Positions 26,124 to 34,350 of a stretch of DNA of 64,000 bases are shown in pieces. The translations under genes were made by a program, and so were the position numbers. The first letter of the stretch is position 1. Every line of letters starts with the position of its first letter. This DNA comes from Plantactinospora alkalitolerans (lineage in GTDB: Bacteria; Actinomycetota; Actinomycetes; Mycobacteriales; Micromonosporaceae): assembly GCF_015690345.1 (NCBI RefSeq), contig NZ_JADPUN010000145.1:1-64000 (forward strand). The letters run 5' to 3'. A model generated the notes under the pieces. The model saw only the letters and a list, made by a program, of their open reading frames with translations. It was not told where the DNA came from and ran no database searches.

Positions 26124-26882
26124 TCAGACGGAGGGGTCTCGTGTTAATGTCATGAGCCACGATCGCAGGCGCCCGCCTGGATCCTTCGAAAAGTCGACCG
26201 TCATCTTCAATCCGTCCACCACGCCGATCGATACCAGTGCGGCCCCCAGGAGAGGCAGACCACTCACCCAGGCAAATAAGCCGAACCCGACGGATGCAAT
26301 CGTAAGACCGACGGCCGAGGTCTCGCCCCACCTGTCACTGTCCTTAAGGTGTGCAACACCAAGGCAGCCAAGTGCACATGCGGCGACGACGAGCGGCACG
26401 CTCAATACGAGTTGACTATCAACCAGCGCCACCACGCTCGCCATAGCGCACGTCAGCGCCCCGACCCCACCAGCCAGGGACCCCGCAATTCGCGCCCATC
26501 TTGCGTACTCATCTTCCGGCCCGTCGACTCTAAGTAGATCTCTTATCGTAAATCCCACGGCAAAGCCGCCGCCCGCTGTGAGCCCGGCGACGAGAACAAC
26601 CTCTCCAGTGTTGCCTAGAATGTATATCCCCAAGCTCCAGACAGCCAAAGGGATTGCAATACCCAGTAGCGCCAGCAGGGGATGGAATATCCATCCGAGA
26701 ACGTCAGTTGGGGCATCCTCAAAGAAGATGCTAAGGTAAAATCCGGCTACCAACATCACACTGAAAGCTCCTGAGAACACGAGTATGCCCCCAAGCCACG
26801 CGTTTCCCTGGCCCGGGAAGATAGAGATCCCGGATCCAACGACCGCGATAACGAGGCCGATAAGTGTCGCTCGCCGAGTCCC
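26124..26882 (-). pseudogene. Polytopic membrane protein, 5' end lost
   Basis: The open frame continues in membrane-like sequence upstream of its first possible start (GTG 26780): IGLVIAVVGSGISIF and NAWLGGILVFSGAFSVMLVAG run from about 26870 with no ATG or GTG before them. The remaining 220-250 residues hold about six hydrophobic segments and a polar loop (RDLLRVDGPEDEYARWARIAG). The true N-terminus was probably removed at the junction with the recombinase fragment near 26865-26885. A and T are frequent at third positions, unlike chromosomal neighbours. The function is unknown. Confidence 0.55.
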
Positions 26883-27817
26883 TCACCCGTGATGACATCC
26901 CCTGCCCATCCGCCCAAGACCGGGCCCGCAACCGGCATCGAGCCGGCGTGGCCTGGTCCAAGAGTGCGATCCGGGTGATCCTCACCAATCCCCGCTACAC
27001 CGGGCGGCAGACCTGGAACAAGCAGCGAACCGACGAGGTACTCCTCGACGTCAACGACGTCGCCCTCGGGCACACCGCCGTCATGCGCTGGAACGACCGC
27101 GACCGGTGGGTCACTTCCAAAGACCTGGTCCATGAGCCCCTGGTCGACCAGACCGACTTTGAGGCGGTGCAGACAATGCTCACCCGCCGTGCCCGGACCG
27201 GTACCGCACCGAAACGGCCCCACCGTTCCCGGCACCCGTACATCTTCAAGAGCCTGATCTTCTGCGGTGTCTGCCAGCGGAAGATGCAGGCCCGACACTC
27301 CCACGGTGTCGCTTACTACCGATGCCGCTACCCGCAGGAGTACGCACTGGCCAACAAGGTCGACCACCCCCGGAACGTGATCATGCGCGAAGAGGTACTG
27401 ATCCAGCCCCTCGACACCTGGCTCGCCCAGCAGTTCGGACCGCTCCACCGGCGTCACACCATCACCAAGCTGATCGACCAGGCAACGGTCGGCATGCCTA
27501 CTCCGGCTTCCAAACCGCAAGGACCCACCACGGCTGAGCTGGACGCCAAGCTGACCCGCTACCGGGCGGCGCTGGACGCGGGGGCGGACCCCGCAGTGGT
27601 CGCTGGCTGGATCGCGGAAACCCAAGCCGAGCGCGAGCACATCAACCAGCGCCACAACGTACCTACACCAGTCGATGAACTCAGCTCCCTGAGCGAGGAC
27701 CAGATCATCGCCATCGGCCTACGTCTGACCTATGAGCCGGAAACACGAACGGTGCAAGCCAAGATCGATCTTGGCTTGCACCGTTGGGATTCGGTTTGTG
27801 TCCGAGGGGGGACTTGA
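26864..27817 (+). pseudogene. Serine recombinase lacking its catalytic domain
   Basis: The frame begins within the recombinase domain: IPCPSAQDRARNRHRAGVAW, AIRVILTNPRYTGRQTWNKQ and VALGHTAVMRWN. A zinc ribbon-like part follows (CGVCQRKMQARHSHGVAYYRC), then a coiled-coil C-terminus (ELDAKLTRYRAALDAGADPA). The N-terminal resolvase domain with the nucleophilic Ser is absent, so it cannot recombine DNA. The stop codon (27815-27817) lies inside the antisense of tRNA-Leu. A shorter copy of its C-terminal part survives at 9986-10093. Confidence 0.8.
27748..27785. repeat. Perfect 38-bp palindrome beside tRNA-Leu
   Basis: Two 19-bp arms with no spacer (27748-27766 and 27767-27785, centre GATC/GATC) form a perfect palindrome in the last codons of the recombinase, 13 bp from the 3' end of the tRNA gene. 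It could terminate transcription for the convergent recombinase and tRNA, or be an attachment-related site. Confidence 0.75.
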
Positions 27818-27882
27818 ACCCCCACGCCCTATACGGGCACTAGCACCTCAAGCTAGCGCGTCTGCCATTCCGCCACCCGGAC
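27799..27882 (-). tRNA. tRNA-Leu (anticodon GAG)
   Basis: On the minus strand the sequence folds as a class II tRNA. The acceptor stem GTCCGGG pairs with CTCGGAC (one G-U), the anticodon stem-loop is CTAGC-TTGAGGT-GCTAG with anticodon GAG, a long variable arm (GCCCGTATAGGGC) is present, and the T-arm is GGGGGTTCAAGTCCCCC. The length is about 84 nt without CCA. The 3' end faces the mobile-element island, the usual arrangement for tRNA-targeted integration. Confidence 0.95.
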
Positions 27883-28297
27883 CTACTCGTCAACCCTACC
27901 GTTGGCCCCTTGAGCGATCACATCGCCCATCGGCCGCCCGTAGGGCCGCACGGGGCACTACTGTACACGGCACTCGTGGATCATGCACGGCGGCCATGTC
28001 CGGGCGTTGCGCAGGCGCTCCGCCGGCCGTTTCGGAGGCACGATGATCTCCAGCGCCGCAGGTCTGACGGCTGTTCAACGCCCTGCTCCCGACGGCCAAA
28101 AGGTATCGAACCAATATGTAGTAGGGCGCGTTCCGTCGTAGGCGGCGTACCGGCCCTGGTGGTGGATCAGGGGTCCACCCCCGGCGTACTCGGTCAGTAA
28201 CGGTCCGGAGGAGTGGTCGGCTGGTCTCCGGCGGCGATCTGCGGGCACGGCGCCTGGAGGCTGACCCGGGGCTCGGGTCCGCGATCACCGTTCGCGT
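27883..28297. other. Intergenic stretch between tRNA-Leu and ssuB, no gene seen
   Basis: About 415 bp. No frame shows convincing codon bias with a ribosome site. It must hold the tRNA-Leu promoter (reading leftwards) and the end of the ssu transcript; no clear terminator hairpin was found. Confidence 0.45.
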
Positions 28298-29056
28298 TCA
28301 GGAGGCGGAGCCGCGATCCGAGCCTGATTGCACACCGAGTCGGCCGAGCAGGTGACGGCGGACCGGGCCGAAGCCGGGATCGTCAGCGGCGCGCGGCCGG
28401 GTCAGCGGGACCGGGGCGTTTTCCACGATGCGTCCGCCATCGAGCACGAGAGTGCGGTCGGCCAACAGCAGCGCCTCGTCCACGTCGTGGGTGACCAGCA
28501 GCGCGGCGAAGTTGTGCTCGGCGCGTAGCCGGCCGAAGAGGGTCTGCATCTTGAGCCGGGTGAGTGCGTCGAGCGCGCCGAACGGCTCGTCGAGGAGTAG
28601 CAGCGCCGGCTCCCGGACCAGTGCTCGCGCGACGGCGACCCGCTGGGCCTGCCCGCCGGAGAGCTCAGCGGGCCAGGATCGGCCCCGGTCGGCGAGTCCG
28701 ACCTCGGCGAGAGCGGCGGCCACCCGCTCGCGTACGCCGCCGCCCGTCACGCCGAGTGACACGTTGTCGGCGACCCTCTTCCAGGGTAGGAGCCGGTGCT
28801 CCTGGAAGACGACAGCCTGGCTGCCCATCCGGGAGATCTCGCCGCTGGCATCGGGATCGAGACCGGCCAGGATGCGCAGCAGGGTGCTCTTGCCGGAGCC
28901 GCTGCCACCCAACAGCGCGACCACCTCACCCGGGTCAATGGCCAGATCGACGTCGTCGAGTACGACGGTCCCGCCGAAGGACCTGCGTACCTCGCGTGCG
29001 GTGACGACCGGCCGGGTGGTGGCGGTGCTCAGCGTGCCTGTAGTCCGCGTCGCCAT
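28298..29056 (-). CDS. ssuB: Aliphatic sulfonate ABC transporter ATPase
   Basis: This 252-residue ATPase energises sulfonate uptake with the SsuC permease and SsuA lipoprotein. Walker A is GGSGSGKST, the signature is LSGGQAQR and Walker B is LLLLDEPFGALD. VVFQEHRLLPWKRVADNVSLG is the Q-loop region typical of nitrate/sulfonate/taurine importers. The start MATRTTG follows AAAGGAGAA, and the gene overlaps ssuC by 28 nt. Expression under sulfate limitation is known for the family and not shown here. Confidence 0.92.
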   Translation of the reverse strand: MATRTTGTLSTATTRPVVTAREVRRSFGGTVVLDDVDLAIDPGEVVALLGGSGSGKSTLLRILAGLDPDASGEISRMGSQAVVFQEHRLLPWKRVADNVSLGVTGGGVRERVAAALAEVGLADRGRSWPAELSGGQAQRVAVARALVREPALLLLDEPFGALDALTRLKMQTLFGRLRAEHNFAALLVTHDVDEALLLADRTLVLDGGRIVENAPVPLTRPRAADDPGFGPVRRHLLGRLGVQSGSDRGSAS

Positions 29057-29874
29057 GTCAGGGTTCTCCTTTCCAGCATCCGGAGTGCGAGGTCGGACAG
29101 CAGCCCGAGGAGTGCGTAGACGAGCAGGCCGAGGACGACGACTTCGGTCTGGCTGAACTCCCGGGCCTCCATCATCAGGAAGCCGATCCCGGTCTGCGCG
29201 TTCACCTGCTCGCCGACCACGAGACTGAGCCAGGCGGCCCCGAGAGCCAGCCGGAGGCCGAGGAAGAGCGACGGCAGCGCGCCCGGCAGTACGACGTGTC
29301 GGAGCCGGGCGAGCTGACCCAGTCCGCAGGCCCGGGCCGCCTCCACCAGGCGCTCGTCGATGTCCCGGATTCCGGCGTACGTGTTGAAGTAGATCGGGAA
29401 GAACGCGCCGAGGGCGACCAGTGTGATCTTCAGCGATTCGCCGATGCCGACCCAGATGATCAGGAGCGGTACCAGCCCGAGGTGCGGGAGCATCCGGGCC
29501 ATCTGCACCGGTGGGTCGACCAGGTCGTCCCCGAGCCGGAGCAGTCCCGCCGCGGCGCCGAGCACCAGCGCCAGTGCCCCGCCGATGACCAGGCCGATTC
29601 CGGCCCGGGTGAGGGAGTCCAGCAGGTGGACGCCGAGGGTGCCGTCCCGGGCCAGTCGCCAGCCGGCCCGCGCCACCTCGCTGGGCGCGGAGAGCTTCTC
29701 CGGTGGCAGCCGACCGGTCTGGGCCGCTGCCTGCCAGACCAGGAGCAGCCCGACCGGGGTGAGCGCGCGGCGCCACCGTCGCCCGGGGTGGGCACCTCGG
29801 CGCGACCGGGCCGGGGTCGGCGCGGGGGCGACAGTGGACCTGTCGGCAGCCTCGACGAGGCTACTGGTCGTCAT
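29029..29874 (-). CDS. ssuC: Aliphatic sulfonate ABC transporter permease
   Basis: This 281-residue binding-protein-dependent permease has about six membrane helices. The EAA loop reads EAARACGLGQLARLRHVVLPGALP, the coupling helix that contacts SsuB. An N-terminal Ala/Pro/Arg-rich tail precedes the first helix (LTPVGLLLVWQAAAQ). It overlaps ssuA by 4 nt and ssuB by 28 nt, so the three are one operon. Confidence 0.92.
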   Translation of the reverse strand: MTTSSLVEAADRSTVAPAPTPARSRRGAHPGRRWRRALTPVGLLLVWQAAAQTGRLPPEKLSAPSEVARAGWRLARDGTLGVHLLDSLTRAGIGLVIGGALALVLGAAAGLLRLGDDLVDPPVQMARMLPHLGLVPLLIIWVGIGESLKITLVALGAFFPIYFNTYAGIRDIDERLVEAARACGLGQLARLRHVVLPGALPSLFLGLRLALGAAWLSLVVGEQVNAQTGIGFLMMEAREFSQTEVVVLGLLVYALLGLLSDLALRMLERRTLTWRRGLQAR

Positions 29875-30881
29875 CGGAGCACGCCGTTGAACTGGTCATC
29901 CACCAGGGAGAGCATGTCCACCTTGCCGGGCACCAGCTTCAGCTCGGTGAAGCCGTCGGCGATCGCCTGCAACTCGGCACCGATCTCCGGGGTGACCGGT
30001 GCGAGCGGCTTGGCGCTGCGGGCCAGGGCGCGAGCCGCCGTCGACTCGTCGATCTTCAGCTCCGGAGCCAGGATCGTGGTCCGCTCCTGCGGGTTGGCGA
30101 TGCCCCAGTCGGTGGTGCTCCGGTACGTCTCCAGGAACTTCCGGATCTGGTCGGGCTTCCGTTCCAGCGCCTCCGGCGAGACCAGGATGTACTCGCGATT
30201 GCTGGCCAGCCCGGTGGCGTCGGCGAGGATCTTCACTCCGGGCTGCTCGGCGAGGGCGAAGTACGGGTCCCAGATGATCCAGGCGTCGACCTGGTCGTTG
30301 TCGAACGCGGGCCGTGCCTCGGCCGGCTTGAGATACTTGACGTTGACGTCCGAGAGCGTCATGTGATGTGCCTCGAGCAGCCGGACCAGCAGCCAGTTGA
30401 CGTTTGATCCCTTGTTCAGGGCGATGGTCTTGCCCGCCAGGTCGGCGAAGCTGCGGAAGCCCTTTGCCTCCTTGACCAGGACCGCCTCGCCCTGTGGCAC
30501 CGGTTCCGACGTACCGATGATCCGGAACTTGATTTTGCCGGCGGCGGCGAAGACCGGCGGTGCCTCGCCGACCTGGCCGATGTCGATGGCGCCGGCCTTG
30601 AGCGCCTCGGTCAGCGCCGGCCCGCTCTCGAACAGGGACCAGGTGGCGTCCGGCGCCGCAGCGCGGGCCTTCACCAGGCTCAGCCCGCCGAAACGTTGGT
30701 AGCCGACCAGCAGTTTCCCGTTGTCGGTGCCGGCGTCGGCACTGTCGCCGCCGCATCCGGCGGTCGCTCCGGTTGCCGCCAGGGCCACCGCGAGCAGTCC
30801 CGCGAGGAAGGGACGCCGCCCCCGGCCGACGTGGGACAGGGTTCGGGAACGGTCGCGCGAGCTCCGGGCGGGATGGGACAT
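29871..30881 (-). CDS. ssuA: Sulfonate-binding lipoprotein
   Basis: This 336-residue solute-binding protein has a lipoprotein signal (LAGLLAVALAATGATAGCGG), with Cys of the TAGC lipobox as the lipid anchor. The mature part has the SsuA/TauA fold: KLLVGYQRFGGLSLVKA, IDIGQVGEAPPVFAAA, LAGKTIALNKGSNVNW and DAWIIWDPYFA. The start is placed at MSHPARSS behind AGGAG. It probably binds alkane- or arylsulfonates outside the membrane for SsuBC. Confidence 0.9.
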   Translation of the reverse strand: MSHPARSSRDRSRTLSHVGRGRRPFLAGLLAVALAATGATAGCGGDSADAGTDNGKLLVGYQRFGGLSLVKARAAAPDATWSLFESGPALTEALKAGAIDIGQVGEAPPVFAAAGKIKFRIIGTSEPVPQGEAVLVKEAKGFRSFADLAGKTIALNKGSNVNWLLVRLLEAHHMTLSDVNVKYLKPAEARPAFDNDQVDAWIIWDPYFALAEQPGVKILADATGLASNREYILVSPEALERKPDQIRKFLETYRSTTDWGIANPQERTTILAPELKIDESTAARALARSAKPLAPVTPEIGAELQAIADGFTELKLVPGKVDMLSLVDDQFNGVLR

Positions 30882-31289
30882 GGGGATGCTCCTGGGGGAT
30901 GGGAATCCGTCCGGCCGGGCCGGCTGGTCTCGGGTAGGGCTGTCTAGGGCTGTCGTCGGGTACGGCGGGTCGTCGAACCAGCCGCTGTCGTCCCCGGAGG
31001 GCTCGGATGCGGCTGGCCCGGGTCGGCGGAGATGCCCGGTACGGCGACGGACCGGCATTCGACCAGCGGTGGACCGTGTTCGGTCAGCGGCGGGCCACGT
31101 TCCACGTAGGACCGCGCTCGGCACGCCGGATCGTGGTCCGGTGCCGTCGGAGCGGCTCCGGAAGACAGCCTACTAAACCGATAGGATTTGTGGATAGAGT
31201 GTCGAGGTCGGAGATCGAAAGGCTCCGCCGTCCAATCCCGTCAGCCCAGCAGATTCGTAGCCGAGCGGACCCGTACCTGGAGAGAGACC
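30882..31289. promoter_or_regulatory. Divergent control region between ssuABC and ssuD
   Basis: About 400 bp separate the divergent ssu operon and ssuD. The only AT-rich patch is at about 31172-31200 and contains ACTAAACCGATAGGATTTGT, with a TAGGAT that could serve as the ssuD -10 box. Shared control of both units from here is likely, but no known operator was recognised. Confidence 0.4.
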
Positions 31290-32486
31290 ATGACACTCAC
31301 CTTCCACTGGTTCCTGCCCACCTACGGCGACAGCCGGGACATCGTCGGCGGCGGCCACGGGCTTCCGGCGGGGACCGCCGGTGGCGCCCGACCGGCCACC
31401 GTCGCCTACCTCGGACAGATTGCCCGGACCGCCGAGCAACTCGGATTCGTCGGCGCGCTCACCCCGACCGGCGCGTGGTGCGAGGACGCCTGGCTCGCCA
31501 CCGCGATGCTCACCGAGGTCACCGAGCGGCTCAAGTTCCTGGTGGCGTTCCGGCCGGGTCTGACGTCGCCGACGCTGGCCGCCCAGATGGCCTCGACCTT
31601 CCAGCGACTGTCCCGAGGACGGCTGCTGCTCAACGTCGTCACCGGCGGGGAGTCGCACGAGCAGCGCGGTTACGGCGACTTTCTCGACAAGGACGCCCGG
31701 TACGCCCGCGCCGAGGAGTTCCTGCACGTCGTACGGGGGCTGTGGCGGGGTGAGACCGTGACGCACACCGGTACGCACCTGCGGGTCGAGCAGGCCCGGT
31801 TGAGTCGGGTACCCGAGCCCGCCCCGCCGCTCTACTTCGGTGGCTCGTCAGCCGCCGCCGGCCCGGTGGCCGTACGCCACAGCGACGTCTACCTCACCTG
31901 GGGCGAGCCGCCGGCACAGGTGGCGGAGAAGCTGTCCTGGATTCGTGGGCTGGCCGCCGACGCCGGACGGGATCTGCGGTTCGGGATCCGGCTGCACGTG
32001 ATCTCCCGAGACACCTCGGAGGCAGCCTGGGCGCAGGCGCAACGGCTCCTCGCCGGAATCGCCGAGTCCGACATCAGGGCCGTACAGGCCGGGCTGGGGC
32101 GCAGCGAGTCCGAGGGGCAGCGCCGGATGCTCGCACTGCACGGTGGATCCCGGGACGGCCTGGAGGTGTCGCCGAACCTCTGGGCGGGAGTCGGCCTGGT
32201 CCGGGGTGGCGCGGGTACGGCGCTCGTCGGTAGCCACACCGAGGTGGCCGACCGGATCGCGGAGTACCACGACCTCGGCATCACCGAGTTCATCCTCTCC
32301 GGACATCCGCACGTGGAGGAGGCCTACTGGTTCGGCGAGGGGGTGCTGCCGATTCTGGGTCGGCGTGGACTGTGGCGTCACCCGGACGGCGGCCCGGCCG
32401 CGGCGGTCGCCGACGTGCCGTTCGCGGCGTCGAACGGAAGGTCCGGTGCTCCGGCCGGCAATGGTGGATCCTCCGGCCAGGGGTGA
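31290..32486 (+). CDS. ssuD: FMNH2-dependent alkanesulfonate monooxygenase
   Basis: This 398-residue luciferase-like flavin monooxygenase would cleave sulfonates to aldehyde and sulfite with FMNH2 and O2. It begins MTLTFHWFLPTYGDSRDIVGGGHG, a start typical of SsuD, and keeps LKFLVAFRPGLTSPTLAAQM, NVVTGGESHEQRGYGDFLDKDARY and FVLSGHPHVEEAYWFGEGVLP-type blocks (here FILSGHPHVEE). The length is close to the family norm of about 380. It is divergent from the transporter operon; the flavin reductase partner (SsuE) is not in the window. Confidence 0.92.
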   Translation: MTLTFHWFLPTYGDSRDIVGGGHGLPAGTAGGARPATVAYLGQIARTAEQLGFVGALTPTGAWCEDAWLATAMLTEVTERLKFLVAFRPGLTSPTLAAQMASTFQRLSRGRLLLNVVTGGESHEQRGYGDFLDKDARYARAEEFLHVVRGLWRGETVTHTGTHLRVEQARLSRVPEPAPPLYFGGSSAAAGPVAVRHSDVYLTWGEPPAQVAEKLSWIRGLAADAGRDLRFGIRLHVISRDTSEAAWAQAQRLLAGIAESDIRAVQAGLGRSESEGQRRMLALHGGSRDGLEVSPNLWAGVGLVRGGAGTALVGSHTEVADRIAEYHDLGITEFILSGHPHVEEAYWFGEGVLPILGRRGLWRHPDGGPAAAVADVPFAASNGRSGAPAGNGGSSGQG

Positions 32487-32685
32487 AGACAGTGGATCCG
32501 GCGGGAACAAGGCCATCGACAGACGTCGGCTTGTTTCGCCTGGTGGTCCGGTCCGGCGCGTCGGTGTGCCATCCGTATCGCGGAGATCGACCATTCCAGT
32601 GTCGAGGTCAGCGGGTGTACCGCGTCGTCGGCCGGGCTTTGTGGATCGGCCATCGTCGCCGTCCGAGGTGACGGAACGAACGTGG

Positions 32686-32697
32686 ATTGTCGACAAT
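32686..32697. promoter_or_regulatory. GntR-type palindrome upstream of galB
   Basis: ATTGTCGACAAT is a perfect 12-bp palindrome containing TTGT-CG-ACAA, close to operators of the FCD subgroup of GntR regulators. It lies in an AT-rich patch 112 bp before the galB-like start, where it could overlap the promoter. No GntR gene is in the window. Confidence 0.5.
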
Positions 32698-32809
32698 ATT
32701 ATTGGCAATCGTGGCGCTCAGACCTATGATCGGTCTGCCTCCGACAGCATGGCGGGTTCCAGCGCGACCTGACGGGCGCGTTCGCGGAACCGCTCGGAAA
32801 GGATTGTCG

Positions 32810-33544
32810 ATGACAGCGTCTGCGATCGGTCGAGGACCGGTCCTTGTGGTTAGCGCACATGCCGCCGATTTCGTCTGGCGGGCCGGTGGTGCCGTCGCAC
32901 TGAGCGCCTCCCGGGGGCAGCAGGTGCACGTGCTCTGCCTCACCTTCGGCGAAAAGGGAGAATCGCAGGGGCTGTGGAAGCAGCCCGGGATGACCCTCGA
33001 TCGGGTCAAGGAGGCGAGACGGGACGAAGCGAGCCGGGCGGCGAAGGTCCTCGGTGCCGAGATCGAGTTCCTCGACGTGGGCGACTATCCGCTGCGCCCG
33101 ACCGACGCGCTCTACGACAGCGTCACCGCGACCATCCGGCGGGTGAACCCCGCCATGATCATTACCCATCCCGCCAAGGACCCGTACAACCTCGACCACT
33201 CGCTCACCCACGAGATCGTGCTGCGGTCCCGGATGGTCGCCCAGGCGGCGGGACACGACCGCTCCACCCAGCCGATCGGGGCTACCCAGGTGCTGCAGTT
33301 CGAGCCACACCAGCCGGAACAGTGCGGTTTCGTACCGAACCTGCTGCTCGACATCTCCGGGGTCTTCGAGCGGAAGGTCGAGGCGATGCGGATCATGGGA
33401 GCGCAGGGCCACCTGGTCGCGTACTACACCGACCTCGGCGTCCGGCGTGGCGTGCAGGCGGTCCGCAACGGCGGTGCCCGGTCGATCACCCACGCCGAGG
33501 CCTTCCAGCGGGTGTTCCCGGTCGTCGGAGACGAACTCCTGTGA
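32810..33544 (+). CDS. galB: LmbE/PIG-L family hydratase, GalB-like
   Basis: This 244-residue zinc-dependent protein has the LmbE fold. It begins GPVLVVSAHAADFVWRAGGA, the AHAADFVWR form of the 4-oxalomesaconate hydratase GalB of Pseudomonas, rather than the HPDDE of sugar deacetylases. A second metal motif is ITHPAKDPYNLDHS. The start MTASAIG follows AAGGA. It overlaps the GalC-like aldolase by GTGA, the pairing expected for gallate/protocatechuate 4,5-cleavage. It should hydrate 4-oxalomesaconate to 4-carboxy-4-hydroxy-2-oxoadipate. GlcNAc-type deacetylase activity is the less likely alternative. Confidence 0.75.
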   Translation: MTASAIGRGPVLVVSAHAADFVWRAGGAVALSASRGQQVHVLCLTFGEKGESQGLWKQPGMTLDRVKEARRDEASRAAKVLGAEIEFLDVGDYPLRPTDALYDSVTATIRRVNPAMIITHPAKDPYNLDHSLTHEIVLRSRMVAQAAGHDRSTQPIGATQVLQFEPHQPEQCGFVPNLLLDISGVFERKVEAMRIMGAQGHLVAYYTDLGVRRGVQAVRNGGARSITHAEAFQRVFPVVGDELL

Positions 33545-34317
33545 GCAGCCACGTCATCGTCCGGACCGATGTCGCGCCGCCGGCGGATGCCGTCGGGCGG
33601 CTCGGCGAACTCGGTGTCTCCACCGTGCACGAGGCGCAGGGCCGTACCGGGCTGCTCGGTCACCTGCTCCGGCCGATCTATCCCGGCGCCCGGATCGCCG
33701 GCCGGGCGGTCACCGTATCGGCCCAGCCGGGCGACAACCTGATGATCCACGCGGCGGTCGAACAGACCCGGCCCGGCGACATCCTCGTGGTGACCTTCAC
33801 CTCGCCGACCACCGACGGCGCCTTCGGCGAACTGCTCGCCACCTCGCTGCACGCCCGTGGGGTGCGCGGCCTCGTCATCGAGGCCGGCTGCCGGGACGTG
33901 GCCGAGCTGACCGAGATGCGGTTCCCGGTGTGGTCACGGGCCGTCTCCGCGCAGGGCACGGTCAAGGCGAGCCCCGGCTCGGTGAACGTACCGGTGGTCA
34001 TCGGCGGTGCGTACGTCCGGCCCGGCGACGTCATCGTGGCCGACGACGACGGGGTCGCCGTGGTGCCGCGCGAGCGGGCCCAGGCGGTTGCCGCCGCGGG
34101 CACCGATCGGCGGGCCAAGGAGGAGGAGAAGCGTCGGCAACTGGCCGACGGCGTGCTCGGCCTGGACATGTACAGCCTTCGCCCGCTGCTGGACCGGCTC
34201 GGCGTCCGGTACGTCGACGCGACCGATGGCGGATCGACCGATGGCGGATCGGCCAACGACGGATCGACCGATGACGGATCGGCGGACGACGGATCCGCCG
34301 GTCCGGAGGTTTCCTGA
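33541..34317 (+). CDS. galC: RraA-like aldolase, GalC/LigK-like
   Basis: This 258-residue class II aldolase of the RraA fold begins at a GTG overlapping galB. It shows STVHEAQGRTGLL, GARIAGRAVTVSAQPGDNLM, VIEAGCRDVAELTEM (the D-x-x-x-x-RD-like metal and substrate loop) and GDVIVADDDGVAVVPRERA. It should split 4-carboxy-4-hydroxy-2-oxoadipate into pyruvate and oxaloacetate. The C-terminus carries a low-complexity tail of five 15-bp units (34222-34296) encoding TDGGS/NDGS-type repeats, absent from the core fold and probably dispensable. Confidence 0.78.
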   Translation: MSSHVIVRTDVAPPADAVGRLGELGVSTVHEAQGRTGLLGHLLRPIYPGARIAGRAVTVSAQPGDNLMIHAAVEQTRPGDILVVTFTSPTTDGAFGELLATSLHARGVRGLVIEAGCRDVAELTEMRFPVWSRAVSAQGTVKASPGSVNVPVVIGGAYVRPGDVIVADDDGVAVVPRERAQAVAAAGTDRRAKEEEKRRQLADGVLGLDMYSLRPLLDRLGVRYVDATDGGSTDGGSANDGSTDDGSADDGSAGPEVS

Positions 34318-34350
34318 CGCTGCACGGCGACGACGCCCGGCGAGGCGACG

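Noticed and set aside
26756-27655. 299-codon minus-strand frame opposite the recombinase
   Set aside because: Shadow of the recombinase coding strand. The plus strand gives clear recombinase motifs.
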